Positions 35,514 to 45,734 of a stretch of DNA of 64,000 bases are shown piece after piece. Under the pieces are notes generated by a model, which was given only the letters and a program-made list of their open reading frames with translations, was not told where the DNA came from and did not search any database. A program made the position numbers and the translations under genes. This DNA comes from Dugong dugon (taxonomy: Eukaryota > Chordata > Mammalia > Sirenia > Dugongidae): assembly GCA_030035585.1 (NCBI GenBank), contig CM057467.1:66452941-66516940 (forward strand), given 5' to 3'. The number at the start of each line of letters is the position of its first letter. Within the stretch, counting starts at the first letter, position 1.

Positions 35514-36564
35514 CTAGGTTCTGTCTCTGAGCTGAAGCTGTTTGTCCTCAGATCGAAGAACTCCCTTTAATAATTCTTTTAAGTTTGGTTTGACTTTTAC
35601 ATATTCCCTTGATTTCTGTTTATCTGGAAATGAGCTAATTTCATCATCAAATTTGAATGAGAGTTTTGCAGGATATATTATTCTTGGCTGACAATTTTTT
35701 TTCCTTCAAGATTTTATATATGTCATCCCATTGCCTTCTTGCCTGCGTGGTTTCTGCTGAATAATCTGAGCTTAGTCTTATTATTTCTCCTCTGTATGTG
35801 ACTTCTTGTTTTTCTTGGGCTGCTCTCAGGTTTCTTTGTTTGTCTTTGTGTTTGGTGAGTGTGATTATGATATGCCTTGGTGATTTTCTTTTGGCGTCTG
35901 TCCTATATGGGGTTCGTTGAGCTTCTTGGATGGCCAGCATTTCATCTTTCATGATATTGGGGAAGTTTTCTGTCAGTAGTTCCTCAATGATCGTCTCTGT
36001 GTTTTCTGTTTTTTCCCGCTGTTCTGGAATTCCAATCACTCGTAAATTTTTGCCTTTAATTGTGTCCCACATAACTCTCAGGGTCTCTCCATTTTTCTTT
36101 GTTCTTTTTTCTGAGTTTTCCTGAAACAGAGTTGTATCCAAGTGTTTGTCTTCAATTCCACTGATCCTGTCTCCCACCGTTTCAAATCTGCTTCTCAGTC
36201 CTTCTGTGACACCATCCATTTCTGAAACCTTGTTGTTTGTCTTTTGGATTTCTAATTGTTATCTTTGTATAATTTCTAGTTGTGAATTTATTTTGGCATT
36301 TTTTTCCTGCATTATTTCCCTGAATTCTTCCAGTTTTTTGTCTGTATTTTCCATGAATTTGTCTATTTTTTCATCATGTTTGTCAGCTGTTTGCCTCAGT
36401 TCTTAGAGAATTCTGCGTATTAGAGATTTGAATTCCCTATCAGGTAGTTCTAGTGCATTTTCTTCCACAGGAGAGTCATCTGGTGTTTTATTTTGGATGC
36501 CTACTGAAACCATCCTGTCCTGTGTTTGTAAATTTTTTGATATTGTCTGCTGTTTCGGGGGCAT
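35514..36564 (-). pseudogene. L1 ORF1 (RNA-binding chaperone), broken
   Basis: The start ATG is at 36562-36564 and the in-frame stop at 35514-35516, about 350 codons, near the normal length. The N-terminal third is rich in charged heptad-like text, the coiled coil. The RRM has NLRVIGIPEQ (near 36045), and the C-terminal domain has RTPYRTDAKRKSPRHIIITL and YSAETTQARRQWDDIYKIL. Two in-frame stops lie at 36403-36405 and 36259-36261. A frame change within the A-rich run near 35690-35705 leads to the C-terminus, where FDDEISSFPDKQK and SEDKQLQLRDRT are readable. The protein would have formed trimers coating L1 RNA; this copy cannot. Confidence 0.9.
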
Positions 36565-38476
36565 TCAGTAGTTATTTTTCTCATTTATTGATTGTAGATT
36601 TCTTTGTTTCATGCCTTTTTAAAAAAAAATTTGACTATGTCTGAGCAGGCGGACTGTGTGTTTTTTGTTGTTTGCTCGTCTGTGCTCTCAGTACTTTTCG
36701 CCTCCTTCAATTGTCAGGGTCAGTCACTCAGGTATGGTATGGCAGGGCAGGTCTAGCTGAAGAGGAGTTACTGGGACGGGTTGTTTGTGGCGCTTCCTAC
36801 AGCCACCAGGGCGGGTTGGTAATCAGTGCAGGGCAGGTTCCAGTAGGCCGTGCCCATACTACTATGTGGTATGATGTCAAGCGCACGGTGCAGGTAGGCA
36901 GGATCCAGCGGGGAGATTGTTATGTGTGGAGCTAAAATGGATATGGGAGAGAAGAGAGAGGAACAGGGGCCAAAAACATACAAACAAACATAAAAGAATG
37001 CTAGGAGAGGTTGCCATTGGAATGGAGAGATGAGAGACTATAAAATGGAGAAAAACGGAAAGGGGAAGAGGAAGAAAAGAAAAGAATGAATAAATAAAAA
37101 TTAGAAAGGTTAAAGAACCGCAAAGTTCCCAGGGATCCCACCGATCCAGCTATGAGTTCTGGGGAAGTTGCTCTCAGGTGTTACAGTACAGCATGGCTAG
37201 AAGTTGTAGAGGTATACTACGCCTGGTATTCAGGGATCAGAAAGAGAAGGAAGATATAGAGAGATGAGAAACTGAGCAATGAAGAAAGACAAAAAGGGAA
37301 AAAGAGGAAAAATAAAACAAAACAAATTAAAAAAACAAAACAAAACAAGAAAGTCCCCCCCAAAAAAACAGAAAATAAATAAATAAATAAATAAAACAAT
37401 GAAAAAAGAAATGACCTCAGGGATCCCTCTGCACGTCTGTGGAAGCTGAAGCGGAGTTCCTTGCCACACAGCTCCGCCTGGCCAGAAAGGGCTCCCAACT
37501 CAAGAAAAGGAAAAGAAAACAAACAAACAATTTAAAACGAACAAATGAACAAAAGCCTTGGCATCCCACCAGCACGGTAGCCCAGACTGGGAAGCAGCTC
37601 CACACTCGAATGGAGCTTCGCAGCGCCTCAGGAAGAAGCAAAGATGGCGCACAGAGCCAGGTACTCACGTGAAAGGATGGGGATGCAGCAAGAGGCAAGC
37701 AAGAAATCCAAAGAAGTAGGAAAAAAAAAAAGCAACACCAGCAGCCAACAAATGGCACTCAGAGAGCCAGCTAGTGTGGGCTGGTGTTTCTGGGCAAGAG
37801 ACTGTGTCCGCAGGAAGCAGAGGAGTCCAAGTGTGGGTGATGAAGGGTAGTTAGTGGGAAAGTGTATATCACAGATTGCCGGCGCTCTGGAGCCCCTCAG
37901 GAAGAAGCAAAGATGGCGCACGGAGTGAGGCACTTGAGTGAAAGGAGGGGGAGGTGGCGAGAGTCAAGTGAGAAATCAAAAGAAGCAGAAAAAAAAAGCA
38001 TCACTAGCAGCCAACAACTGGCACCCAGAGAGCCGCCCGCTTGGGTGTGTGGAATCCAAGCAGCCGGTGCTTCCTGGTCAAGAGATTGTGGCCGCGGGAA
38101 GCAGAGGAGGTTGATCCGGGGCGAAGAGGGGTGGGGGGTGGGAAAGCGCACACCGCAAATTACTGGTTGTTTTGTCTCCCGCTGGACTCTCTGTGAGGCT
38201 GCTTTCTTGTACCCCCGTTTGCTGGTCTCCGATAGGAGTCCAAGATGGTGGATCCACGCTGCGTTAGCTGGTAGGGGACCTCTGCATGAATATCTCCTCG
38301 CTCTCCGTTCTCTGTCAGTTTTCTCATTCCATTTGGTGCTTGGCTGAGTTCTTTATCTCTTCATTTGATGTTCTAGAGTTTCAGGATTGTTGTAGTCTCT
38401 GTTTGGCTTAGTTTTTCGGATCTTTGCTGTGGAGGGATGCCGTGGTGCTTCTGCCTAGAGCGCCATTTTGCCAGAA
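36565..38476 (-). promoter_or_regulatory. L1 5' UTR with a duplicated ~270-bp module
   Basis: About 1.9 kb upstream of ORF1, richer in GC than the rest of the L1. A module starting at AGGAAGAAGCAAAGATGGCGC occurs at about 37630 and again at about 37901, with matching downstream blocks (AGAAATC.AAAGAAG, CAGCCAACAA.TGGCAC.CAGAGAGCC, GGAAGCAGAGGAG). It acts as the internal promoter in this family. Confidence 0.8.
38460..38470 (-). promoter_or_regulatory. YY1-type site at the L1 5' end
   Basis: The plus strand reads GCCATTTTGCC, so the L1 sense strand has CAAAATGGC within the first 20 bases of the element. YY1 sites at this position set the start of transcription in human L1. Sites of the same type (AAGATGGCGC) lie in each repeated module at about 37641 and 37912. 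Confidence 0.65.
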
Positions 38477-38599
38477 CTTCTCTGGTCTTTCTTTTTTATT
38501 GTCCAGATTTCACATGTATATGAGGCAATTGAAAACATTGTGGCTTGGGTCAGGTGGACTTTGTCCTCAAATTAACATCTTTGCTTTTTAAGATTTTTA

Positions 38600-38756
38600 A
38601 AAGGTTGGTAGTTCAAACCCACTAGCTAATATGTGGGGAAAAGGTGTGGAAATCTGCTTCTGTAAAGATTATAGCCTTGGAAACTATGAGGCAGTTCTAC
38701 TCCGCTGTGTAGGGTTGCTATGAGTTAGAATTGATGCAACGGCAATGGTTTTGGTT
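38600..38756 (+). mobile_element. AfroSINE, 5'-truncated
   Basis: Begins at AAAGGTTGGTAGTTCAAACCC, then AAATCTGCTTCTGTAAAGATTATAGCC, GTAGGGTTGCTATGAGTTAG and GCAACGGCAATGG. It lies at the broken end of the RTE copy. Confidence 0.88.
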
Positions 38757-38764
38757 TGTGTTTT

Positions 38765-38803
38765 TATATATACACACACACAAATACATAGTATATGTGT
38801 ATA

Positions 38804-38842
<39 letters not shown>

Positions 38843-38935
38843 TATAGTATATGTGTATACACACACACCTACGTGCATATCCATATACACACACACATAC
38901 ATATACATATATAAATGTGTGTGTAGTAACTGACA
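38765..38935. repeat. CA/TA microsatellite
   Basis: A CA run of about 30 bases (38806-38836) within a broader CA/TA-rich tract. The minus-strand open frames over it are low-complexity artefacts. Confidence 0.9.
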
Positions 38936-39239
38936 TAACCTTGAAAATGCAGTATCTCTGATGTGAGAAAATAAAAAGCTTTCAGGGACAGATGTTTCTT
39001 ACAGCCTAAAACTGTGGCTGCATAGCATAGTGCACCAATGAAATCTCTAAGAAGCATCTATGGTATCAGATGCTATTTGAGCAAATAATTTCACTAATTT
39101 CACAATAAATAGTTCTTTAAGCATTTACTAATCACTAACAGCTTGATATATGATTAGAACAAGGTTTAGAAAATATTAGCACTCAAATACATAGGTTATC
39201 TTTTAACAGTAAACTTCAATTCCCATTTAATTTTGTTAA

Positions 39240-39345
39240 AAACAAACATATGTTGAATGTCTTCCATGTACCAAATAGAGACTTCAGAAATAAATTATAT
39301 AGCATTCCTGCCCAAAAGAAATTTTTAAACTAGTGGGAATACTAA
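39240..39345 (-). repeat. L2-like LINE remnant
   Basis: ATATGTTGAATGTCTTCCATGTACC, AGACTTCAGAAATAAATTATATAGC and CCTGCCC..AACTAGTGGG. Confidence 0.45.
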
Positions 39346-39391
39346 ATACAGATAGCACTGGGGCTTAATCTGCTTCTGTTTTTCCTAATAG

Positions 39392-39544
39392 GGTTTTATG
39401 GAGAAAGATTAGTTTCCTACTACGGTGCCTTGTGTGGTACCTTGAACCATGCATCCCAGCAATTCACTATACTGACCTCTCCATATCAGCCTTCTAAAGA
39501 ATTGGGACACAATTGTACCTGGCTTGTAACACCTCAAAAAGAAG
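39392..39544 (+). CDS. Candidate exon: N-terminal half of a CUB domain
   Basis: A splice-acceptor-like site (TCTGTTTTTCCTAATAG, ending 39391) precedes an open segment of 51 codons with a possible donor AAG|GTGCTA at 39545. Codons start at 39394 after two bases of a split codon, so the exon would be phase 1 at both ends, common for shuffled extracellular domains. The translation has the CUB pattern: a cysteine-glycine pair (CGTLNHAS), a FTILTSP strand about 16 residues on, then NCTWLV. The first and second cysteines are 28 residues apart in inclusive count, close to the usual spacing. One residue seems missing in the SPGYP loop (SPYQP). The frame stays open to a TAA 18 bases past the donor. 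No other half-domain exon is visible within 1 kb. It could be a real exon of a large secreted or membrane protein gene, a dead exon, or chance. Confidence 0.4.
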
Positions 39545-39545
39545 G

Positions 39546-40334
39546 TGCTAATTCATTTCCTTAAGACTGCTAATTAGATGTAGAATGTTCTATTTCATCT
39601 TTTTATTGTAACGGAGTGCTAGTTCACTGCCTATTTCAAAAAAAATTTAAGCAGTTTTTCTATGTAGTCATAGTTGTTGCAACTTTTATCTTCCAGCTCT
39701 GAAACATAATATTTGGAGAAGGCATTAGTGTGTGTAACTTCCTTGTGTTTCAGGCTTAGGCTTTGCATCGTGCAGAGTTGGGTGGATTTTCATTCATAGC
39801 TTCCTAGCTCTGGACAGAGTGCAAATGACTTCTGCCTGCTCTCATCTGGGTTTAAATTACAACTATACCGCAGGATTAAATTGGGCAACATATAAAAAGC
39901 AATAAACAATAACTATTAAAATTCTTAATACCATTTATTATTTATATATCACAGAAACTAATTCCTTCTGCTACCAGAAATACTTAAATCTTGTCCCAAT
40001 GTTTCCTGAACTATATAAAATTACCTACTCAAATATGAATTCCAAAGTGATGAATTCAAAGTATAATTTGCTTTAAAGGCAAAAAGGGAAACAATTTACT
40101 CAAATCATAGATACACTATATTATAAGATATTCTAACTAACATCTCTCTCACTTCAAATCTTTGAAGTAATTTTTCTTATAAAATGCACTTTAAATCTTT
40201 AAAAATTACACAGGTAACACATTAATTATCTTGTTATTCATACTTACGGCATTTAATGGCAGAACTTTTAAATCATTTGTTGGTTTCTTTCCCTGTAATG
40301 TTTTAAAACACTATTGAATGGAAGCTGTGGTTTG
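39546..40334. other. No gene recognised
   Basis: AT-rich sequence after the CUB-like segment. I looked for the second half of a CUB domain and found none. Confidence 0.45.
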
Positions 40335-41470
40335 CTTTAAAGTTGAGCTTCTTAGAGTGTGGTCCATAGACCTCTAGGGGATCCTGTGACCTTTCCAGGG
40401 AGTTCATGAGAGCAAGAATATTTTCACAATAGTACTGACAAATTATTTGCCTTATTACCTGTGTTGACATTTCCACTGTTGGTGCAAAAGCAATGGTGGG
40501 CAAAAAATGCTGGATACTTACTACGAATCAAGGCAGTGGCGCCAAACTGTATTGGTGTCATTGTATTCTTTAGAGCCCCTTTCATTAAAAAAGAAAAAAA
40601 AAAGTAATTTTACTTAAGACTATCTTTAATTGGAGCCCTGGAAGCACAGTGGTTAGGCATTTGGCTGCTAAACAGAAGGTCAAAAGAAAAAAAAAAAAAG
40701 AAAAATGTTGCTGTAGAGTCAATGCCAACTTATAATGACCCTACAGGACAAAGTAGAACTGCTCCATAGGGTTTCCAAAGAGCAGCTGGTGGATTCGAAC
40801 TGCTGACCTTTAGATTAGCAGCCAAGTTCTTAACCACCGTGCCTCCAGGGCTCCAATCTTTAATTAAGTAGTAAAAATTATTAATTTTATTAAATTTCTG
40901 TCTAAAGGACACATCTGTCTATTATTTTGTATAATGAAATGGGAGTTTGCGTAAAGCAGTTCTGCTGTGTATTGAAGTACAATGGTTGACTCTGTAAAAA
41001 AAGCACTGGTATAATTGAGTTACAAGCTGAACTAGCAATTTTTCAAGGGATATCATTTTTACTTGGAAGAACTACTGATAAACAAAACTATGGTTTTTCA
41101 GACTTGGCTATTTGGTAGACATTTTCATGAAATGGAGGAAGTGAACCTGTCACTTCAGTGAAAACAACTGACAATATTTGTTGCTAGTTCCAAATTTGAG
41201 CCTCCACATGAAAATTAGAATTTTGGAAAACCTGTATCCATTACCATAAGCTGAAAGGCTTCCCAGTACTTACATATATTTCTGTTGAGATCAATGGTGA
41301 TAGTAGTAAATGTAACTTTTTGATATTGCTTAAAGAAATGTCTCAACATTTGGAAAATCTGGATAACTCAATGCATCAATATTTTTCTAAATGACCAGTG
41401 CGTGACATAAAATGATATAAATGTGTAAGATCATACATGGATAAAAGATCCATCAAACTACAAGATATAA
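40335..41470 (+). mobile_element. hAT-Charlie transposon remnant with decayed transposase
   Basis: The non-coding left part has GAGTGTGGTCCATAGACCTCTAGGG, TTGACATTTCCACTGTTGG and GCAAAAGCAATGGTGGG, typical of a Charlie-type element. From about 40950 broken coding pieces follow, with HEMEEVNLSLQ (near 41130) and LKEMSQHLENL (near 41330). Stops interrupt it. The element is interrupted by a SINE dimer at 40632-40855. Confidence 0.7.
40632..40855. mobile_element. Inverted AfroSINE dimer
   Basis: A plus-strand AfroSINE head (40632-40683: GGAGCCCTGGAAGCACAGTGG onward), an A-rich spacer, then a minus-strand AfroSINE (40854 down to 40707). Outer flanks ATCTTTAATT (40622-40631) and ATCTTTAATT (40856-40865) match perfectly, so the whole structure looks like one insertion. 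The first and last ~50 bases are inverted complements. Confidence 0.88.
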
Positions 41471-42198
41471 ACCATACTCTTAATATAGCCATCAAAGTTT
41501 TAGTCTAAATTTTCTTTGTATTGAGCCTAAAAAGTCTTATGAATCATTTAGGCTACCAACTAGTATGCATAGTATTCCAGTGATATCATTCTGCTTCCCA
41601 TAACCTCTGCTTGTTATCCAGAATATTTTGTCATCCTTTGGGCTGATTGGATAATTCTGAGCCCCAATTTAAAAAAAAAAAAACTGGGCTTTTCCACATT
41701 TGGATGAACTGGGCATTTTGAAATTTTTATACATAGATTACATACCAGGAAGTGAAACAGCTCCGTTTGCAAGTCAGCCAAAGGATTTTGACAGATAGAT
41801 GTTATGTTCCTGAGTGGTAGTCCTTCATGATGCATAAATTGGTCACACTAACCTCTCCTAGGGTTGGAAATACCATTATCTATTCCCAGAAATTTGACAG
41901 TTTCTACTGACTCTAATTGCAATGCCTGCTGTATGATAGACAATCTTTGGCATACACGATAACTTTTCATTTCAATGGAATATAGTAGCACTGTATAATC
42001 TTTTTGAAGACATTTTAAATGACAATTGTAGATCCTAATTTAAGTCCAAATTTAACTCTGTGTAATACTAACAATGCAAGTAACCCAACTTAGGTAAAAG
42101 TAGTATGAGCTTAGCTAACTCACATGTGCACGGGCATAATTATGCCACTGTATACTCATTTGCCTAATGGCTATATTTTTCTTTTGCACAAAAATTAT
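41471..42198. other. No gene recognised
   Basis: AT-rich sequence. It may contain further decayed Charlie sequence, but nothing I can align. Confidence 0.4.
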
Positions 42199-42639
42199 TG
42201 TTATGGATTGAATTGTGTCTCCCAAAAATACGTGTTGTAAATCCTAACCCTTGTGTTTGTGGTTATAATCCCATCTGGAAATGGGTTTTCTTTGTTATGT
42301 TAATGAGACAGTATTAGTGTAGGGTATGTCTTAAATCAGTCTCTTTTGAGATATAAAAGAGATTAAACAAGCAAAGGAGAAGGCAGAGATGGGGGAAGAT
42401 AGACGTCATGCCAGAGGAAGATCACCAAGGAGCCAAGGAATAGAAACTGAAGAGACAAGAGCCTTTCCCCTAGAGCTGGCGTCCTGAATTCGGACTTCTA
42501 ATAGGGTCGCTATGGGTTGGAATTGACTTGACCGCAATGGATTTTGGGAGCCTCCTAAACTGTGAGAAAATAAATTTCTGTTCATTAAAGCCACCCACTT
42601 GTGGTATTTCTGTTATAGCAGCACTCGATAACTAAGAAA
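42199..42639 (+). mobile_element. Solo MaLR LTR with a SINE fragment inside
   Basis: Starts TGTTATGGATTGAATTGTG and ends GATAACTAAGAAA. AATAAA lies near 42570. It is shorter than the other copies (about 390 bp without the insert), so it is a related subfamily. No clear target duplication (ATTAT against TGTAT). Confidence 0.8.
42501..42549 (+). repeat. AfroSINE tail fragment inside the LTR
   Basis: ATAGGGTCGCTATGGGTTGG and TTGACTTGACCGCAATGG match only the last ~45 bases of AfroSINE. The LTR reads GACTTCTA|GCCTCC without it in the copies at 7205 and 11760. No target duplication is seen. Confidence 0.85.
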
Positions 42640-43599
42640 TGTATAAAACATATTTCAATTTTAGATACCTTAGATGTGAAAAACAAGTTTATTTAAATCA
42701 AGGAAATGTATGTTTGTCTATGTGGTATGTATATATGTTATATATGTGTGTGTGTCGTATATTTTCATGATGGTAAATATTTATGACATGAAATAAAAGT
42801 GAATCTTAGAAGGTTAACTTAAATAAGCTTGGCAATACTTAACTGTGATCAGATCAATTTGTTTGGGGTTGTATATCATTAATCTTCTATTATTACATCC
42901 AAAAAATAAGTATGAAATGATTCCCTAAAAAGTAGCACAGTTGTAATAAATTTGCTCTAGATGAGTGAGTGAAATTGCTTTTTTTCATTTTTTTTTTTTC
43001 CTAAATAGTATATCTGTTGTTTCTTCTAACAAAACAAAACAGATAATCCTTAGCTATGGTTAGGAGGGAAACAGAGAGGGTTAAATTAGTTTGAAGAGTG
43101 GAGTAAGACAAGTTTTAAGTTCTGTAGTCTGACTGTACAGAGGTGAGGGGTCTAGGGAACAGGGGGGAAAAAAAAAAGAGATTTTCCTGAAGAGAATGAA
43201 GCAAGGATTTATAAGATTGGAAACCAGAGAAAAGCTGGTAACCCAGAGGCCACAAGGAATTTTTACAAATAGAAGCACCTCGTATTTGATTTTAAGTTAT
43301 GTGCTGGGATGCATTATAATCATTTTAATTCCCTGTTGTTAGCCACTTACCATTTGTAAGCACTGCTTTGGAAAAATCAAGGAAACATTATTGTGCTCCT
43401 TTTGAGTCAATAAAATTTTATGTGGGGAGATATGAATACTACCTAGAAAGGAGAGTTGAGAGGGTTGGAGGTTTTGACAGAAGTATAAGTATGAAGAGAT
43501 GACTAAAGAAACATAAGCTTCCTGAGAATCAGGGGTCAATGAGGTAGGAAAGTTTGCATTTCCCGCTGAACAAGAAGGGAGCTTCAAGGATTTGAATTA
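42640..43599. other. No gene recognised
   Basis: Unique-looking sequence with poly-T and poly-A tracts near 42980 and 43166. Confidence 0.4.
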
Positions 43600-43830
43600 T
43601 CTTTTACTTGATTATAACCTATATACAACCAAGTGTATACTTCTGAGGTATACAGCTTGACGACTTTTTACATATATTTCTATTCAAGTAACCATCACTC
43701 AGTTCAAGATATAGAACATTTTCAGCACCTAGAAGGCTCTTGTTTTCATTTTCCAAACAGTAATCTCCAAAAGCTAACCACTATTATGACTTCTAACACC
43801 AAAGGTATTTTTTCAATGCATTTTATTTCT
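43600..43830 (-). repeat. Old L1 (L1M-type) 3' region
   Basis: Wording typical of antisense ancient L1 3' ends: GAGGTATACAGCTTGACGAC, CAAGTAACCATCACTCAGTTC, ATATAGAACATTTTCAGCACC. Confidence 0.55.
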
Positions 43831-43969
43831 TTTTAAGGAGTTTTATTTTAATTACAATGGAACAGTTTGACCCCTGAAAGATGGATTATTTCTGTATTAT
43901 GGTATACTGTCTATCTATGGAGCACCTACTGTTGACACATCATTTTCCTCAAGCACTTTTTCTAACAAG

Positions 43970-44022
43970 AACAATGATGAAGATCATGAAGATAATGATG
44001 ATAAAAATGATGATGATGATAG
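43970..44022. repeat. GAT-type microsatellite
   Basis: Repeated GAT/AAT units: AATGATGAAGATCATGAAG and GATGATGATGAT. Confidence 0.85.
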
Positions 44023-44029
44023 AGGAGAT

Positions 44030-44220
44030 AGCAGTTACCGTTTATTGAGCATTTTCTACGCAGGTACTACTCTAAGTGCTATACACATTTTGTCTCATGT
44101 AGTCCTCACAGCAACCCTATAGTTATAGTTGAGAAGATTGAGGCATAGAGATGCTGCATAAAAGGCCCGAAGTCATACAGCTTATAAACGATGGAGCAAG
44201 GATTCAGACTCAGGCAATTT
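44030..44220 (-). repeat. MIR SINE remnant
   Basis: Antisense MIR: TTTATTGAGCATTTTCTACGC, ACTCTAAGTGCTATACACATTTTG, TCACAGCAACCCTAT, GAAGTCATACAGCTTATAAACG. Confidence 0.85.
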
Positions 44221-45494
44221 GATTGAAGTAGAGAGCTTCAACAATTTTGTTTTCCATAAATCGACCTAATCCTTACAGTTTCCAGATACTAATTACCAGT
44301 AACATGGTCTACTAATAAGAACACTGAAATTGGAGTCTACAGGCTGGGATTTCAGCCGTGACTCTAGTTTTCACTGAGCACACCACATGCCAGCTATAAG
44401 CCTTATACATCTTTTCCTAGGCTGCTGGAGTCAGGATTTGCATATAGGTCCCTCTGACATAGAAGCTCATGAGCTTTCTACAGAGGTTATGAAGCTATAT
44501 TAGGTGAGAGGTTCTAGCACAGAATAGGGTTTTCTTTCATTATAATGGTCACATTCCACTAACTGATTCAATCATTTGGTGTTTTGCTACACAAGACCCA
44601 CAGACAAATCAAATCAAGAAAAGAATTCACGTACCTCAAAAGCATTCTTGGAATTTTCTTTGTTTCAGAGGTAGTTGACCAGAAGGATGCAGAATAACAA
44701 ACTTTGCTTACCCTCAAGCCATGTCTATACTCTTAAGACCAAATGGTATAGCAGAATGGAGTGGATGTCTATGTCTGAAAGTAACATTATTATGCAAGGT
44801 TATATCCAGGTAACTGTATAGTTGCCAATCCATGACTTTGTTGCCTTCCACCCTGTGGGCTATCCCAGTTTAATAATCTAATTAAATGCTGCCACCATCC
44901 ATTCTATTCTTCAGCTTCTGCTACCGCAAGCCAAGCTCTTTCAGGGTCAAGAATCTCCTTGCTGCTTCCAAAGACAAGCCCGTAAATTCTTCCCAGTTCA
45001 TCCCATCATTTTATAAATTACTGTGTGGAAAAATGTGGTTTTAGGATATAACATGGGGAAGTGCCAAAGGTACAAATATCTTACAAGGTTTTCCACATTA
45101 TTGTTACTTTATCACTTTTAGCTTAGCCCCTACTTTCCCCTTTTATCATCGAAGCCTGTGACAGTGAACCCTATTTATTATACTTTGTGCCTTATCTAGT
45201 TCAAGGTGGCTTTATTCACCCAGGAAAGTCCTTCTGCCAGGCTTCAGGCTTTAAAAAGGGATAGCACAGAAATGGGTAGGAATTCAAACCCAGTCAGGAA
45301 TCTGTTTCTTCCAGTGGTATGCTCACATCTGGAAACCTTCAGGCTCGCCGAACAAGGGACTGTCTCCTTTTCTTTGAAGTCATTTAACAAAATTTGATGT
45401 TTATAATCATCAGAGTGTTGGGTAGATGGGTAGAGTACTGAACCAGGAGTCAGGAGGCCAGTGATACAGCTTAAGCTCTGCTCTCTGAAAGCTG
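44221..45494. other. No gene recognised
   Basis: Unique-looking sequence. Short open frames at 45206-45397 (plus) and 45244-45513 (minus) overlap and have no family features. Confidence 0.4.
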
Positions 45495-45680
45495 GCGTTA
45501 ACCTACAACCCACTATGTGCCAGGCCCTTCATGTATTTTTTCTCTTTTAATCTTCCAAACGCTAAAAGATAAATATGTGTCCCACATTATAGATGGACAA
45601 ATTGAGGTACAGAACAGTGAGTTACTCACCCAGGGTCACATGTTTCAAACTCTTATCTCCCTAACACCAAAAGCCTGTGC
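45495..45680 (-). repeat. MIR SINE remnant
   Basis: Antisense MIR: CCACTATGTGCCAGGCCCTTC, TTATAGATGGACAAATTGAGG, GAGTTACTCACCCAGGGTCAC. Confidence 0.8.
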
Positions 45681-45734
45681 TGTTTGTCTATACCATTCCA
45701 TGATGCTTTTGATGTACCACAGAGTTTCACTTCA

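Larger units (their letters stand above)
30067..38476 (-). mobile_element. Full-length antisense L1, about 8.4 kb
   Basis: On the minus strand the order is 5' UTR (38476-36565), ORF1 (36564-35514), ORF2 (35109-31258), 3' UTR and a T tract (30069-30085, the antisense poly(A)). It lies inside an RTE copy. The strings CTTTCTTTTTT at 30067 and 38488 may be the target duplication, although the left one merges with the T tract. Both reading frames are broken, so the element is inactive. Confidence 0.9.
29518..38596 (-). mobile_element. RTE (BovB-clade) LINE copy split by a SINE and a full-length L1
   Basis: Three collinear minus-strand RTE pieces can be joined: 29518-29598, 29753-30066 and 38477-38596. 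They match the single copy at 51691-52200 in the same order (CCATTGTTGCAACCACTGTGTC, CTTCTCCAGGGATTGGTCC, GCTTGGGTCAGGTGGAC). The C-terminal reverse transcriptase tail is readable at 29707-29922 (RERPSVRRNDTVVATMGSN). It is not intact. Confidence 0.85.

Noticed and set aside
31471-36406. Plus-strand open frames of up to 149 codons across the L1
   Set aside because: They are antisense shadows of ORF2 and ORF1, which have the real motifs on the minus strand.
37862-38347. 161-codon plus-strand open frame in the L1 5' UTR
   Set aside because: Antisense to the L1 promoter region in a GC-rich duplicated module; no protein family features.
38684-38936. Minus-strand open frames near 38.7-38.9 kb
   Set aside because: Translated CA/TA microsatellite; low-complexity cysteine/valine/tyrosine strings.
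40632-40855. Possible palindromic MITE
   Set aside because: The inverted arms are AfroSINE heads and the target duplication is 10 bp, so it is a SINE dimer, not a DNA transposon.
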